In this document: positions 17,614 through 26,043 of the stretch, piece after piece
Layout of the letters: each line of letters opens with the position of its first letter
Numbering within the stretch: position 1 is the first letter of the stretch
DNA from: DASTFP01 sp963816855
GTDB taxonomy: Bacteria > Verrucomicrobiota > Verrucomicrobiia > Chthoniobacterales > Terrimicrobiaceae
NCBI GenBank assembly: GCA_963816855.1
Contig: CAWFMA010000007.1
Span: 1 to 64,000, forward strand
DNA: 64,000 nucleotides
Direction: 5' to 3'
Notes under the pieces: model-generated
What the model saw: only the letters and a program-made list of their open reading frames with translations
Told to the model about the DNA's origin: nothing
Database searches by the model: none
Position numbers and translations under genes: made by a program

Positions 17614-18861
17614 ATGATCTCAACAAAATTCGCGGGATTAGGGGATGTAAAATGCCCGGGTCTATCTGTCAGTGCCGCTGCGGAAAGGCTGTTGTGCCTG
17701 AGCTATGTCGAGAAACGATTGATGTTTTTTTGCGCCGCAAAAATGATCTCTGTGCCGGAGCGCGATTTGAAGGTGTTGCTCGGACGCCTGCAGTATCACG
17801 CGGCCGGCCGTTGTCATTCGCTTCGCCTTCGGCTTCGTGAGATGCGTACCGCCAAGGTCCGAATCGACGGTCTTGTCAACGAAGCGCTGGCGATTCTCAT
17901 GGATGAAGCCCTGTATGCCGACGATAGTAGTGAGGTTTCGCGGATCGTTTGGTGGATCCACCGGGAGCTTCTCGCGACCTACGAAGACTATCTCGCAACG
18001 ACCAATCCGCTGGCCGACGCGCCAACCTGTGAATTGATCGAGACCTTTCTTCTTCGGTTGCGGGCTAGCGTCGCCTGTCTCCGCGCGTATTTTGATCAGG
18101 CTGGTGTTCCTGAGGCGAAACGAAGTCTGCCATCAAGGCTGCAGAAATTTGCAGCCGCCGCCGGCGGAGTAGATGGATCCAAAGGGAGAGGGGAGACTCC
18201 ATCCCGGGAAAGATCGACCGAACGGTTTGCGGTAGCGCGTAAGCCAGGTCGCGACGCTGGTCAGAATCGAGTCTGGGACTACGTGAAACCCCCGATGGAG
18301 AATGTCGCAGACTACTTTGCCTATATGTTGGGAATCAGATTCTCGGAAATCAATGTGGCAGAGGGTTTGGCCCTCGTGCTCTGCGAGACGAAAGAGATGC
18401 CTTGGGAGTTCTACTGGGATATCTCTCGCCACCTGTGGGACGAGGTGCGGCACTCCATGATGGGCGAGGTGGCTATTGAGGTGACTTTCGGTACTGCCAA
18501 CGCCATCCCGATGCGAGAGTATGAGAGCGTTTACTGTATGGAGGCGCCGGCACTTGAACAATACGCCACGTTAGGTCTCGAGATCGAAGGCGCCCAGATG
18601 AAGTATCCAATCGGCAAACGGGGCGAGTGGGAGTTCTGTAAAGAGGCGGTTAAACATCCGCTAATGACGACCTTTCAGGATTTTGATTGGGCGGACGAGG
18701 TTCTGCACGTCGGCATTGCCAAGCGGCAACTAAGCGAGTGGTTCCGTAACGGCGCAAGGGAACTGAGCGCCCTGGCGGAGGTAGGGAAACGAAATCGGAA
18801 CAGGGTGAAGGAACGTAAAGCGCCCGTTCGGATTGATCCTGGAGGGACGCAGCCAAAGTAA
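17614..18861 (+). CDS. ferritin-like di-iron protein of unknown function
   Basis: A 415-residue protein starting at ATG 17614 after an AAGGA ribosome binding site, 22 bases behind the kinase. The N-terminal half is helical without known motifs. The C-terminal part (about residues 240-380) looks like a four-helix di-iron bundle: INVAEGLALVLCE, then WDEVRHSMMGE (ExxH), then LGLEIEGAQ, then ADEVLHVGIAKR (ExxH). Two ExxH motifs each preceded by a helix with Glu are the ligand pattern of the ferritin-like/DUF455 superfamily. A polar linker near residue 190-215 separates the halves. Its place between sugar kinase and transporter suggests a metabolic oxidase or hydroxylase role, but this is inference. 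Confidence 0.7.
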   Translation: MISTKFAGLGDVKCPGLSVSAAAERLLCLSYVEKRLMFFCAAKMISVPERDLKVLLGRLQYHAAGRCHSLRLRLREMRTAKVRIDGLVNEALAILMDEALYADDSSEVSRIVWWIHRELLATYEDYLATTNPLADAPTCELIETFLLRLRASVACLRAYFDQAGVPEAKRSLPSRLQKFAAAAGGVDGSKGRGETPSRERSTERFAVARKPGRDAGQNRVWDYVKPPMENVADYFAYMLGIRFSEINVAEGLALVLCETKEMPWEFYWDISRHLWDEVRHSMMGEVAIEVTFGTANAIPMREYESVYCMEAPALEQYATLGLEIEGAQMKYPIGKRGEWEFCKEAVKHPLMTTFQDFDWADEVLHVGIAKRQLSEWFRNGARELSALAEVGKRNRNRVKERKAPVRIDPGGTQPK

Positions 18862-18952
18862 CCCAAATCATATCAGTTCTTGCTTCGATTTATCACATAA
18901 AAGTTGCCGAATCGTTCTGTCCCCTCCTAAATTATAGGACTTACCCCCACAT

Positions 18953-19975
18953 ATGAAAACACTCGTTCGGTTGAACCGAGCGGCCCCGTTCGGGCTGCTT
19001 TCAGAAAGAGGAAAAGCCGTCTTGAAAGCGACGGGCCTTTTTTTACGAATCCTTGGTATCAGCGCGGCGTTTTTTGCCCCTGCTGTTAGTTCGGCTGCCG
19101 ATAAGGCAATCTACTACTGGGTTTCACACGGATCGCCGACTGATCCGGTCTGGACCTATTTCCTGCAGGGTGCCGAGCAATGGGCAAAAGACACTGGCAA
19201 TGACGTTCGCACCTCGTTTCACAGCGGCGATGTCCCGTCGCAACAGGAAGCAATTCGTGCCGCCATCTCTGCGAAGGCGAGAGGTATCGTCACCAGCACA
19301 CCTGATCCAGGCAGTCTGACTAAGGTCATTGCCGATGCCCATGCGGCCGGTATTCCGGTGATCATTATGAACACCGAAGACAAGACCAGTGGTCGTGATG
19401 CCTACGTCGGCGGCGACAACGTCGCGATTGGTCAACGTTGGGCGCAGTATCTGGTCGATCATAACTTCGTCAAAAAAGGCGATTTTGTTTGGATGCCGGT
19501 GGAAGTCCCCGGTGCGACTTATCAGGTCCTTGAAACGCAAGGGATCGACAGCGTCTTCAAACCGCTCGGTATAACCTACGAAATTACTGAGGCCAAACTC
19601 GATCAGGCCGAGATTATCACGCGAATGTCAAACTACCTCACGGCTAATCGCAGCAAGATCAAAGCGATCATCGGTTTGGGTGATTTGGTGACCGGCAGTA
19701 TTAAACGGGTCTACGATCAGGTCAAAGTCAAACCAGGTGAGATTCCAGTGGTCGGTTGGGGCAACTCGATCGATACCGCTCAGGAAGTTTTGGATGGCTA
19801 TGTCAATGCCGCGATGTGGCAGGATCCGCAAGCGACCAGCTATTTAGCCCTTTCAATGGCAGCGATGGTGGCCAGCGGCATTCCGGCAGGATTCGACATC
19901 AGCGTCGGAACGCTCTACGAAAAGGACAAGGCCGCGAACTATCTCAAGATCCTGCAGGGTTCGGGGCAAAAGTAA
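18953..19975 (+). CDS. sugar ABC transporter substrate-binding protein
   Basis: Periplasmic binding protein of the ribose/autoinducer-2 class (PBP1-type), 340 residues. After an N-terminal hydrophobic segment (LFLRILGISAAFFAPAVSSAA) the mature part shows KAIYYWVSHGSPTDPVW, DVPSQQEAIRAAISAKARG, AAGIPVIIMNTED, and IPVVGWGNSIDTAQEV, a typical hinge and ligand-pocket pattern. From ATG 18953 the signal peptide has an unusually long n-region; an in-frame TTG at 19022, preceded by GAGG, would give a normal length. It is first of three transporter genes and feeds the permease at 19976. Confidence 0.87.
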   Translation: MKTLVRLNRAAPFGLLSERGKAVLKATGLFLRILGISAAFFAPAVSSAADKAIYYWVSHGSPTDPVWTYFLQGAEQWAKDTGNDVRTSFHSGDVPSQQEAIRAAISAKARGIVTSTPDPGSLTKVIADAHAAGIPVIIMNTEDKTSGRDAYVGGDNVAIGQRWAQYLVDHNFVKKGDFVWMPVEVPGATYQVLETQGIDSVFKPLGITYEITEAKLDQAEIITRMSNYLTANRSKIKAIIGLGDLVTGSIKRVYDQVKVKPGEIPVVGWGNSIDTAQEVLDGYVNAAMWQDPQATSYLALSMAAMVASGIPAGFDISVGTLYEKDKAANYLKILQGSGQK

Positions 19976-20962
19976 TTGGGCGCACCAATTTCGCTTCTGC
20001 AAAGGCTGGTCGCGAGACCAGAGTTCGGACCGTTCGTCCTGCTCGTGGTCGGGATGGTCGCTTTCACCCTACGATCGCCAGCGTTCCTCTCGCTGGGCAA
20101 CGTCAGCAATTTCCTGGCGTTCACCCCTGAGCTGGGGATGATCGCTTTGGGCATGACCCTTCTGATGATCTCCGGCGAGTTCGACCTTTCAGTGGGCTCG
20201 GTGTTTGGCTTTGCGCCGATCGTGATGTGGACTCTCTACAATGCGCAAATTACCTCGCTGGAGATAGGCTTCCTGATTGCGATAGCGATTGCGGTGGTCA
20301 TCGGTTTCGCCAACGGTTGGTTGGTTACCCGCCTCAAGATACCGTCATTCCTGGTCACGCTCGGCATGCTGCTGGTCGTGCGCGGAACTGCGCTCTACAT
20401 TACCAGCGGTTTTCCGCAGCGGACCTGGACCGCCAACTCGCTTCTGACGACGATCCTCGTCGGCGAATTTTCCGTGGGTCGACTACGTATTCATACGTCC
20501 CTGCTCTGGTTCATCCTGTTCGCGGTCATCCTCGGCTACGTATTGACACAAACCAAAGCGGGCAACTGGATTCAGGCCGCAGGCGGCAATCCGGAGGCGG
20601 CGCGTGCGCGCGGCGTGCACGTCGCGCGTACCAAGGTTCTGCTGTTCATCTTGACGGCAGTCATTTCTGCCTATGCCGGTATTACCAGCTCAATCCGGGT
20701 CTCAGCCGCTAACCCGAACAGCGGCACTCAATACGAGCTGGAGGTGATCGCCATGGTCGTAATCGGCGGCACGGCGCTGACCGGCGGCCGTGGCACAATC
20801 ATCGGCACGGTCATCGGTGTGCTGATCCTGCGGATGATGCAAAACGGAATTATAATCATCGGCGTTCCCGGCTTAGCCTATAATATTTTCATCGGTGCGA
20901 TCATCCTGATCATGATGGCGCTCCATTCCTGGCTTGAACGCAGACACCGCGCGGGAACCTAA
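19976..20962 (+). CDS. sugar ABC transporter permease, ribose type
   Basis: Inner-membrane permease of the RbsC/XylH family, 328 residues from a TTG that directly follows the stop of the binding-protein gene. About nine or ten hydrophobic helices are visible. Family motifs are LMISGEFDLSVGSVFG, GFANGWLVTRLKIPSFLVTLG, GNPEAARARGVHVARTK (the EAA-like loop that contacts the ATPase) and VVIGGTALTGGRGTIIGT. It forms the channel for the sugar brought by the upstream binding protein. Confidence 0.9.
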   Translation: MGAPISLLQRLVARPEFGPFVLLVVGMVAFTLRSPAFLSLGNVSNFLAFTPELGMIALGMTLLMISGEFDLSVGSVFGFAPIVMWTLYNAQITSLEIGFLIAIAIAVVIGFANGWLVTRLKIPSFLVTLGMLLVVRGTALYITSGFPQRTWTANSLLTTILVGEFSVGRLRIHTSLLWFILFAVILGYVLTQTKAGNWIQAAGGNPEAARARGVHVARTKVLLFILTAVISAYAGITSSIRVSAANPNSGTQYELEVIAMVVIGGTALTGGRGTIIGTVIGVLILRMMQNGIIIIGVPGLAYNIFIGAIILIMMALHSWLERRHRAGT

Positions 20963-20966
20963 TGTT

Positions 20967-21722
20967 ATGCCAGACGAACTCGTGCGGATGGAGCACATCA
21001 ACAAGTTTTTCGGCCGAGTGCAGGCGCTCAACGACGTCACTCTATCGGTACGCCGGAATGAAATCGTCGGTCTGTTGGGTGACAACGGCGCGGGCAAATC
21101 GACACTAATAAAGATTCTCTCCGGTGCGCTGAGAGCGGACAGCGGAGACATCTATATGCATGGCAGCAAGGTTGACATCCGCAATACGACCGATGCTATT
21201 GCCCAAGGGATCGAGACGATCTATCAAGATTCGGCATTGGTGACGCAGCTCTCGATCGCGCGTAACCTGTTTCTAGGCCGCGAACCGGTGACCGGGCCGC
21301 GTCTTCTCGACCGGCTCGATCAGAAAGCAATGAACAAGGTAGCGCGCGATTTGCTCAAGCGGGTCGGTATCACAAAAGAAATTCCGACGACTACGCCGAT
21401 CAGTGCGTTGTCCGGCGGCGAACGGCAAGCGGTCGCTATTGCCCGGGCCATGCACTTCGACAGCGATCTGATTATCCTTGATGAGCCAACCAATAATCTC
21501 GGTGTTGAGGAGACCAAGGGGGTTCTGCGCTTCGTTCGCAGTGCTCGCGACTCCGGGCATTCGTGCATCCTAATCGCTCATAATATTTACCATGTATTCC
21601 AGGTGGTTGATCGCATTATCGTGCTGCGGCGAGGCAAAAAGGTCGCGGACGACATTGATCCGAAGCAGACCACCATGGAATCGGTTGAGAGTATCATCAC
21701 AGGGATGATGATCGGGGCGTAA
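20967..21722 (+). CDS. sugar ABC transporter ATP-binding protein, single domain
   Basis: The ATPase that powers the importer. From ATG 20967 it is 251 residues with Walker A GDNGAGKST, Q-loop YQDSALV, signature ALSGGERQAVAIARAM, Walker B LIILDEPTNNLG and the H-loop IAHN. Many ribose-type systems have a double-length ATPase (RbsA); this is the single-domain, FrcA-like form, so the active transporter must use a homodimer. It overlaps no neighbour and ends the operon. A convergent gene (mobA) follows 185 bases later. Confidence 0.9.
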   Translation: MPDELVRMEHINKFFGRVQALNDVTLSVRRNEIVGLLGDNGAGKSTLIKILSGALRADSGDIYMHGSKVDIRNTTDAIAQGIETIYQDSALVTQLSIARNLFLGREPVTGPRLLDRLDQKAMNKVARDLLKRVGITKEIPTTTPISALSGGERQAVAIARAMHFDSDLIILDEPTNNLGVEETKGVLRFVRSARDSGHSCILIAHNIYHVFQVVDRIIVLRRGKKVADDIDPKQTTMESVESIITGMMIGA

Positions 21723-21907
21723 CAAGGCGACGATTTTCTCCTTTCGCCACTCGGCCCTCGAAGGCCGGCAACGGCCGGAAGGTTGGCTGCTTTGTTCTTC
21801 CTGGGATCGAAAATCTCTCGAGGTGACAGACCAACCCCCTTTGTGTTTTTCCGCCCGTGTTAGACCATTGTAGTCGTCGCGTCCGTTTGTTGACCAAATC
21901 AGGGTCT

Positions 21908-22603
21908 CTATCGTTCCGCCGGTTCGGAATTGGAGGAAAGGGTTACGTAGCTATCGCCGTCTGGTTGAGTTGTCGAAGGTACAGTTTGGTCGTCAAAGCC
22001 GTTCGCGAGGGATTGTTCGTTTTCGCGCGTCGACGTTGGAAGTTTCGAGTCTTCCGGCGAATTCCAGTTTTCGAAAAGGCCGGCTGAGGAGGGCGGAATA
22101 TCCCGTACCCTCATGAGTCCGCAATGGAGGGCGTCGCGAATCAGGCGTTGAAAAGACCGGTCGTTGCCGGCCAAGATCGTTTCGACTAGCGGCAGGATTT
22201 CGACGGGATAGACGGCGGCCGTGCCGTGGCAGAGGCCGGCAAGGCGCGGCACGATTCCGGCGGGTCCAGCTTCTCGCAACAGAGAACTGAGAAATTCGCT
22301 GGTCATCGCCGGCATGTCGACTGCCAGCACCACCAGGAAGTCTTCGCATGTATGACGAAGGGCAGCGTCCAGACCGGCAAGCGGTCCCGCATCGGGCAAG
22401 CGATCATGGACGAACGTCCAGGGTCCCGGCGGTAGCTCGACGTTTTTCCGAACCGACAAAAAAAGCTGTCGAGGCCCGAGTCGGAGCAGTTTCTGAATTT
22501 GGAAATGCCAGAGCGGCATTCCGTGATAATCAAGCAGCGCTTTGCTCGTGCCCATGCGCCGCGAGTGACCGCCAGCTATCAAAACGGCCGCAAAACTTTT
22601 CAT
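21908..22603 (-). CDS. mobA: molybdenum cofactor guanylyltransferase
   Basis: Transfers GMP to molybdopterin to make the MGD cofactor used by nitrate reductases and formate dehydrogenases. From ATG 22603 it is 231 residues. The nucleotidyltransferase signature AAVLIAGGHSRRMGTSKALL opens the protein, followed by DRLPDAGPLAGLDAAL and the metal-binding VLAVDMPAM. The C-terminal 50 residues are polar and probably disordered. The start overlaps the end of the MOSC gene (ATGA type), so both are co-translated. The only recognisable molybdoenzyme in the window is the dead NasA remnant. Confidence 0.85.
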   Translation of the reverse strand: MKSFAAVLIAGGHSRRMGTSKALLDYHGMPLWHFQIQKLLRLGPRQLFLSVRKNVELPPGPWTFVHDRLPDAGPLAGLDAALRHTCEDFLVVLAVDMPAMTSEFLSSLLREAGPAGIVPRLAGLCHGTAAVYPVEILPLVETILAGNDRSFQRLIRDALHCGLMRVRDIPPSSAGLFENWNSPEDSKLPTSTRENEQSLANGFDDQTVPSTTQPDGDSYVTLSSNSEPAER

Positions 22604-23073
22604 TTCGCGTCGACGCGCAACATCCCGTCGGTGAGGATTCTTGCTCTGAGGCCCCCGCGCCCTTTCATCGCGGCCTCGGTCCCCTGGCAAAAGGCGTGAT
22701 TCATCCACAAGCAGGGAGCCGCTTCCTCCGTTCCCTCGAACCAAACGCCTTGGATCTCGAATTCCTTCCCGATCCAGTCATTGAGATTCGCCCCGAGGGT
22801 CACGATATTGCGGCGAAAGACCCCCGGGCTTTTGTCCATCACTTGAAATCGACGGCACAGGTCGTTGAACGTTTCGAACTCAAAGAAGGTGACCTGGCCC
22901 TTGTGATTCTCCTTATGTTCAAAGAACCGATCGCCCATGAGTCCCTTGCCCGCAACGCACTCGACTTGCTCGACGGAGATTGTCGGGGATTCACCGGCCT
23001 CCCGACCGTAGTGTCCGAAAAAGTTGTGTCCGCCGGAAATAAAGAGACCGGCAATGCGCACATTGCCCAGCAT
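22600..23073 (-). CDS. MOSC-domain protein
   Basis: A 157-residue stand-alone MOSC domain, the fold found in molybdenum cofactor sulfurases and YiiM-like Moco carriers. Visible are VEQVECVAGKGLMGDRFF, GQVTFFEFETFNDL, RRNIVTLGANLNDWIGKEF and an ending with one conserved Cys region (EEAAPCLWMNHAF). It lies directly upstream of and overlapping mobA, which supports a role in Moco handling. The N-terminus (AGLFISGGHNFFGHYG) matches the usual start of this subfamily. Confidence 0.82.
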   Translation of the reverse strand: MLGNVRIAGLFISGGHNFFGHYGREAGESPTISVEQVECVAGKGLMGDRFFEHKENHKGQVTFFEFETFNDLCRRFQVMDKSPGVFRRNIVTLGANLNDWIGKEFEIQGVWFEGTEEAAPCLWMNHAFCQGTEAAMKGRGGLRARILTDGMLRVDAK

Positions 23074-23174
23074 AAGAAGGGCCTAGGCGACTTGCCACGA
23101 ATTTCCCCAAAATTTTTGCGGGGCCCGTCCGTCGAGACTCGCGTCACGCGAGACCGGAAGGCCATGATTGTCCC

Positions 23175-23912
23175 ATGCGAAGGTTTGATCAAAAACGCAA
23201 GGCAACGGAGTTTCGGAGGTGTCGCAAGCAGGCGCCGTCGCGTCGAGCCGGGTTGCTTGCCTGCGCCGGCTTGTATTTTATTTTATTGCTGGGCCCAAGT
23301 GCTGCGTTAGGTTGCGGGCCGCGCATGATCACTAAGGAAGCGTCTCCGGAAGAGATACGCGGTTTCTTCGAGACCAAGAAGATGAGGGTCCTCACGTTTC
23401 TGGGCTATTCTGCCGCCGAATATGAAGATAAGGAACTGATGCTCAAGCAGGCAGAACGGATTCTGGACCAATTTGATCCGGCAAACACGATTGTGAACAT
23501 CGGGGCCACCGCCGAGGGCATTGGCGCAGTTTATGAAACTGCGAAGCGAAAAGGCTTTCTTACCGCCGGCATCGTCTCAACTCAGGCGAGGGACAGCAAC
23601 GCCGCTCTAGCTCCTTGCGTCGACGTGGTCTTCTACGTCAGGGATGCGACTTGGGGAGGATTTCTCCCCGGGACGGGAACATTGTCTCCAACCTCGAAAG
23701 CGATCGTGGAGAACAGTGATGTGATGGTAGCAATTGGCGGCGGGGAGGTGGCGAGGGACGAATTAAGCTCCGCGAAAAAATTCGGCAAGCAAGTCCGGTT
23801 TTTTCCTGCCGACATGAATCATCAAATAGCCCGCGAGAAGGCTCTCAGGAAAAATCGCGAAGCTCCTTCCGAATTTGGAGGCGCAGCCGCCAGCGCTTTT
23901 TTGGCTGACTGA
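23175..23912 (+). CDS. LOG/SLOG-like Rossmann protein with lipoprotein-type N-terminus
   Basis: A 245-residue protein. A basic N-terminus and hydrophobic segment end in a lipobox-like ALGC (Cys47). The rest is a Rossmann-like fold with NIGATAEGIGAVYETAKRKGF and VMVAIGGGEVARDELSSAKKFG, resembling the LOG/SLOG family (lysine decarboxylase-like) nucleotide-processing domains. The combination of an export signal with a normally cytosolic fold is unusual. An alternative start after the hydrophobic segment (MITKEASPEEIRGFFE, ATG 23325) would give a cytosolic protein of about 195 residues. Confidence 0.55.
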   Translation: MRRFDQKRKATEFRRCRKQAPSRRAGLLACAGLYFILLLGPSAALGCGPRMITKEASPEEIRGFFETKKMRVLTFLGYSAAEYEDKELMLKQAERILDQFDPANTIVNIGATAEGIGAVYETAKRKGFLTAGIVSTQARDSNAALAPCVDVVFYVRDATWGGFLPGTGTLSPTSKAIVENSDVMVAIGGGEVARDELSSAKKFGKQVRFFPADMNHQIAREKALRKNREAPSEFGGAAASAFLAD

Positions 23913-23930
23913 GCCTTAGCTTTTTCAAAA

Positions 23931-25100
23931 ATGAACGCGTCCCGAAAACGCTTGGCCGTCATCCGTGGCAGCGGTCCGCTGCGGGTCTCAAGAGGGTGGG
24001 GGAAAGCTAGCGAAAGCTGGGACGTGATTTTGCGGCTTTCGATCGCCTGGTTGACGGTGGGCGTGTTTCTCCTATGGGGTGATGATCAGCTTTTCGATCA
24101 CGGCTCGGTTATTCGATTGGCCGCGCTCTTTCTTTGGTTTTTCGCCATCATCTTGTGGTGTGCGTTCGGCGTCATCGAGAAAGCCGATTACCTGGCTGAG
24201 TTCCTTGGCGAGCCTCTTGGGACGCTCGTTCTGACGCTTTCGATCGTGATCATCGAGGTCGTTTTGATTGGGGCGGTGGCCCTGGGCGGCAAGGCACTCC
24301 CCACCCTCGGGCGGGACACGATGTTTGCGGTATTGATGATCGTCTTGAACGGTGTGGTCGGTCTTTCTCTGCTCCTGGGAGGAGTCCGCCATCACGAGCA
24401 ATCTTACAATCTCCCGGGCGCCGCGGCCTACTTGGCCGTCATCATTCCGCTTTCGGTTATCACGCTTGTCCTTCCAAACTTCACGCATGCAGTTCCGACC
24501 GGCAGCTTGACGACGGCGCAGGCTTTCTTCTTTTCCCTTTTTACGGTCCTTCTTTATATTGTCTTCCTGGGGATTCAAACCGGACGACATCGCAAATTCT
24601 TCGTCCAACCAGAAGCTGAAAACCACCAGAAGCCGATAGCTTCCCGGCACGGCATAGGTTGGCACACCTTCGTCCTGTTGGTTACCATGCTGCCGATCGT
24701 GCTCCTTGCAAAGGGATTGGCCAAATTGATGGACCAGGGCATCGAAGCGCTGGGAGCCCCTGCCGCCCTTGGCGGGGTGCTGGTCGGTATTGTCGTTTTT
24801 GCGCCGGAGGGAATCGCAGCGCTGCGGGCGGCCCTGGCCAATCAACTTCAGCGATCGATCAATCTGTGCCTCGGAGCATCCGCATCAACGATTGGCCTCA
24901 CCGTGCCAGCGATACTCAGTATCGGAATGCTCACCGGCAGGCCCGTTATCCTCGGACTTGACGCTGCGGGCATGACCCTTCTGGCTCTGACGCTGCTGAT
25001 GAGTTCGCTCACATTTTCCGGCCCCCGCACGACCGTGCTCGAGGGATCGGTGCATCTCGTCTTGTTCCTGGTCTATATTGTATTGATCTTCAGCCCGTGA
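23931..25100 (+). CDS. chaA: Ca2+/H+ (Na+/H+) antiporter, ChaA type
   Basis: An inner-membrane cation/proton exchanger of the CaCA superfamily, 389 residues with about eleven helices. The two inverted-repeat signature regions are present: LGEPLGTLVLTLSIVIIEVV with the conserved acidic residue, and VFAPEGIAALRAALANQLQ followed by SINLCLGASASTIGLTVP. These match ChaA of enteric bacteria. The acidic residues within the two alpha repeats bind the cation. The N-terminal 30 residues are basic and cytosolic. It is monocistronic. Confidence 0.87.
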   Translation: MNASRKRLAVIRGSGPLRVSRGWGKASESWDVILRLSIAWLTVGVFLLWGDDQLFDHGSVIRLAALFLWFFAIILWCAFGVIEKADYLAEFLGEPLGTLVLTLSIVIIEVVLIGAVALGGKALPTLGRDTMFAVLMIVLNGVVGLSLLLGGVRHHEQSYNLPGAAAYLAVIIPLSVITLVLPNFTHAVPTGSLTTAQAFFFSLFTVLLYIVFLGIQTGRHRKFFVQPEAENHQKPIASRHGIGWHTFVLLVTMLPIVLLAKGLAKLMDQGIEALGAPAALGGVLVGIVVFAPEGIAALRAALANQLQRSINLCLGASASTIGLTVPAILSIGMLTGRPVILGLDAAGMTLLALTLLMSSLTFSGPRTTVLEGSVHLVLFLVYIVLIFSP

Positions 25101-25250
25101 ATGCGAAGCGTCGCTTGGGCTCTCGCGGGGGAATGGCCGCAAGCTTCTCGATACCGCTGATCCTCTTTTGGCAGGTGCGCGGGAAATGCCGCGAAACAAG
25201 TCGGATTGCAATTTCGCCAGGATCTTGCTACGATCGACCTTAGAAACGAT

Positions 25251-25559
25251 ATGCGCTCTCAGAAAGTCGCGCTTCTAAGGGATTTCCCGCCCGGGAGCGC
25301 GCGTGAAGTCAAGTTTGCCGGCAAATCGATTGCGGTGTTTAACGTCGACGGCGAGTTTTTCGCGATCGGCAACGAATGCACGCACGACGGGGCTTCCCTG
25401 AGTGAGGGCGCAGTCAGCGATGGCTGCGTGGTTTGTCCCTGGCATGGGGCCGAATTTGATCTTCGTAGCGGCAAAGTTCTCACTCCACCCGCTGTCGAGG
25501 ACGTGGAAAGCTACAAGGTGGTCGTGTCGAACGACGAGATTTCCATCGAAATCGAGTAG
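25251..25559 (+). CDS. Rieske-type [2Fe-2S] ferredoxin
   Basis: A 102-residue protein from ATG 25251. The Rieske cluster ligands are plain: CTHDGASL (Cys, His) and CPWHGAEFD (Cys, His), 19 residues apart as in BphF/NirD-type soluble ferredoxins. There is no membrane anchor. It could donate electrons to an oxygenase or serve as a small subunit of a nitrite-reductase-like system, but no such partner is adjacent. It sits 12 bases before the cytosine deaminase gene, so the two may be co-transcribed. Confidence 0.85.
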   Translation: MRSQKVALLRDFPPGSAREVKFAGKSIAVFNVDGEFFAIGNECTHDGASLSEGAVSDGCVVCPWHGAEFDLRSGKVLTPPAVEDVESYKVVVSNDEISIEIE

Positions 25560-25571
25560 CTTCATCTGACA

Positions 25572-26012
25572 ATGCGGGACCCTTTTCTTCAGGCTGCCAT
25601 CGACGAGGCAAAACAAGGCCTCGCGGAAGGTGGAATCCCCATTGGCTCAGTGATCGTCTACCATGGCGAGATCATCGGCCGTGGCCACAATATGCGCGTG
25701 CAGAAGGGGGATCCCCTTTTGCACGGGGAGATGAGCGCGTTTCAGCAAGCCGGCCGCCAACCGGCGGCGGTCTATCGGAACAGCGTCCTGTACACAACCC
25801 TGTCGCCGTGCCCGATGTGCAGCGGGACATCCCTCCTCTATAAGATTCCCAAAATTGTCATTGGCGAAAACAAGACTTTCCAAGGAGCTGAAGACTGGCT
25901 GCAAGCCCAAGGTGTGGAACTCGTGGTCGTCCAGGACGACGAATGTATCGCGATGATGCGAAAGTTCATTTCGGAGCACTCCGGGCTTTGGAACGAGGAT
26001 ATCGCGGTCTAG
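25572..26012 (+). CDS. cytosine deaminase, yeast FCY1-like
   Basis: A zinc-dependent deaminase of the CDA fold, 146 residues. Zinc ligands are His51 with catalytic Glu53 (HGEMSAFQQAGR) and Cys80/Cys83 (TLSPCPMC). The 29-residue spacing from His to the first Cys, the C-terminal VIGENKTFQGAEDWLQAQG and the end GLWNEDI match the small yeast-type cytosine deaminase rather than bacterial CodA or TadA. It probably converts cytosine to uracil plus ammonia for nitrogen or pyrimidine salvage. An NCS2 permease and ureide hydrolases occur 9 kb downstream. Confidence 0.8.
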   Translation: MRDPFLQAAIDEAKQGLAEGGIPIGSVIVYHGEIIGRGHNMRVQKGDPLLHGEMSAFQQAGRQPAAVYRNSVLYTTLSPCPMCSGTSLLYKIPKIVIGENKTFQGAEDWLQAQGVELVVVQDDECIAMMRKFISEHSGLWNEDIAV

Positions 26013-26043
26013 GTAGGTAGGTCTCAATTTTCTCCCTCTGATC

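Noticed and set aside
21753..21768. Hairpin CGGCC-AGGCCG-type after the ABC ATPase gene as a terminator
   Set aside because: The stem is five bases and there is no T-tract.
22348..23310. 320-codon plus-strand ORF
   Set aside because: Covers mobA and MOSC in reverse; those minus-strand genes carry clear family motifs.
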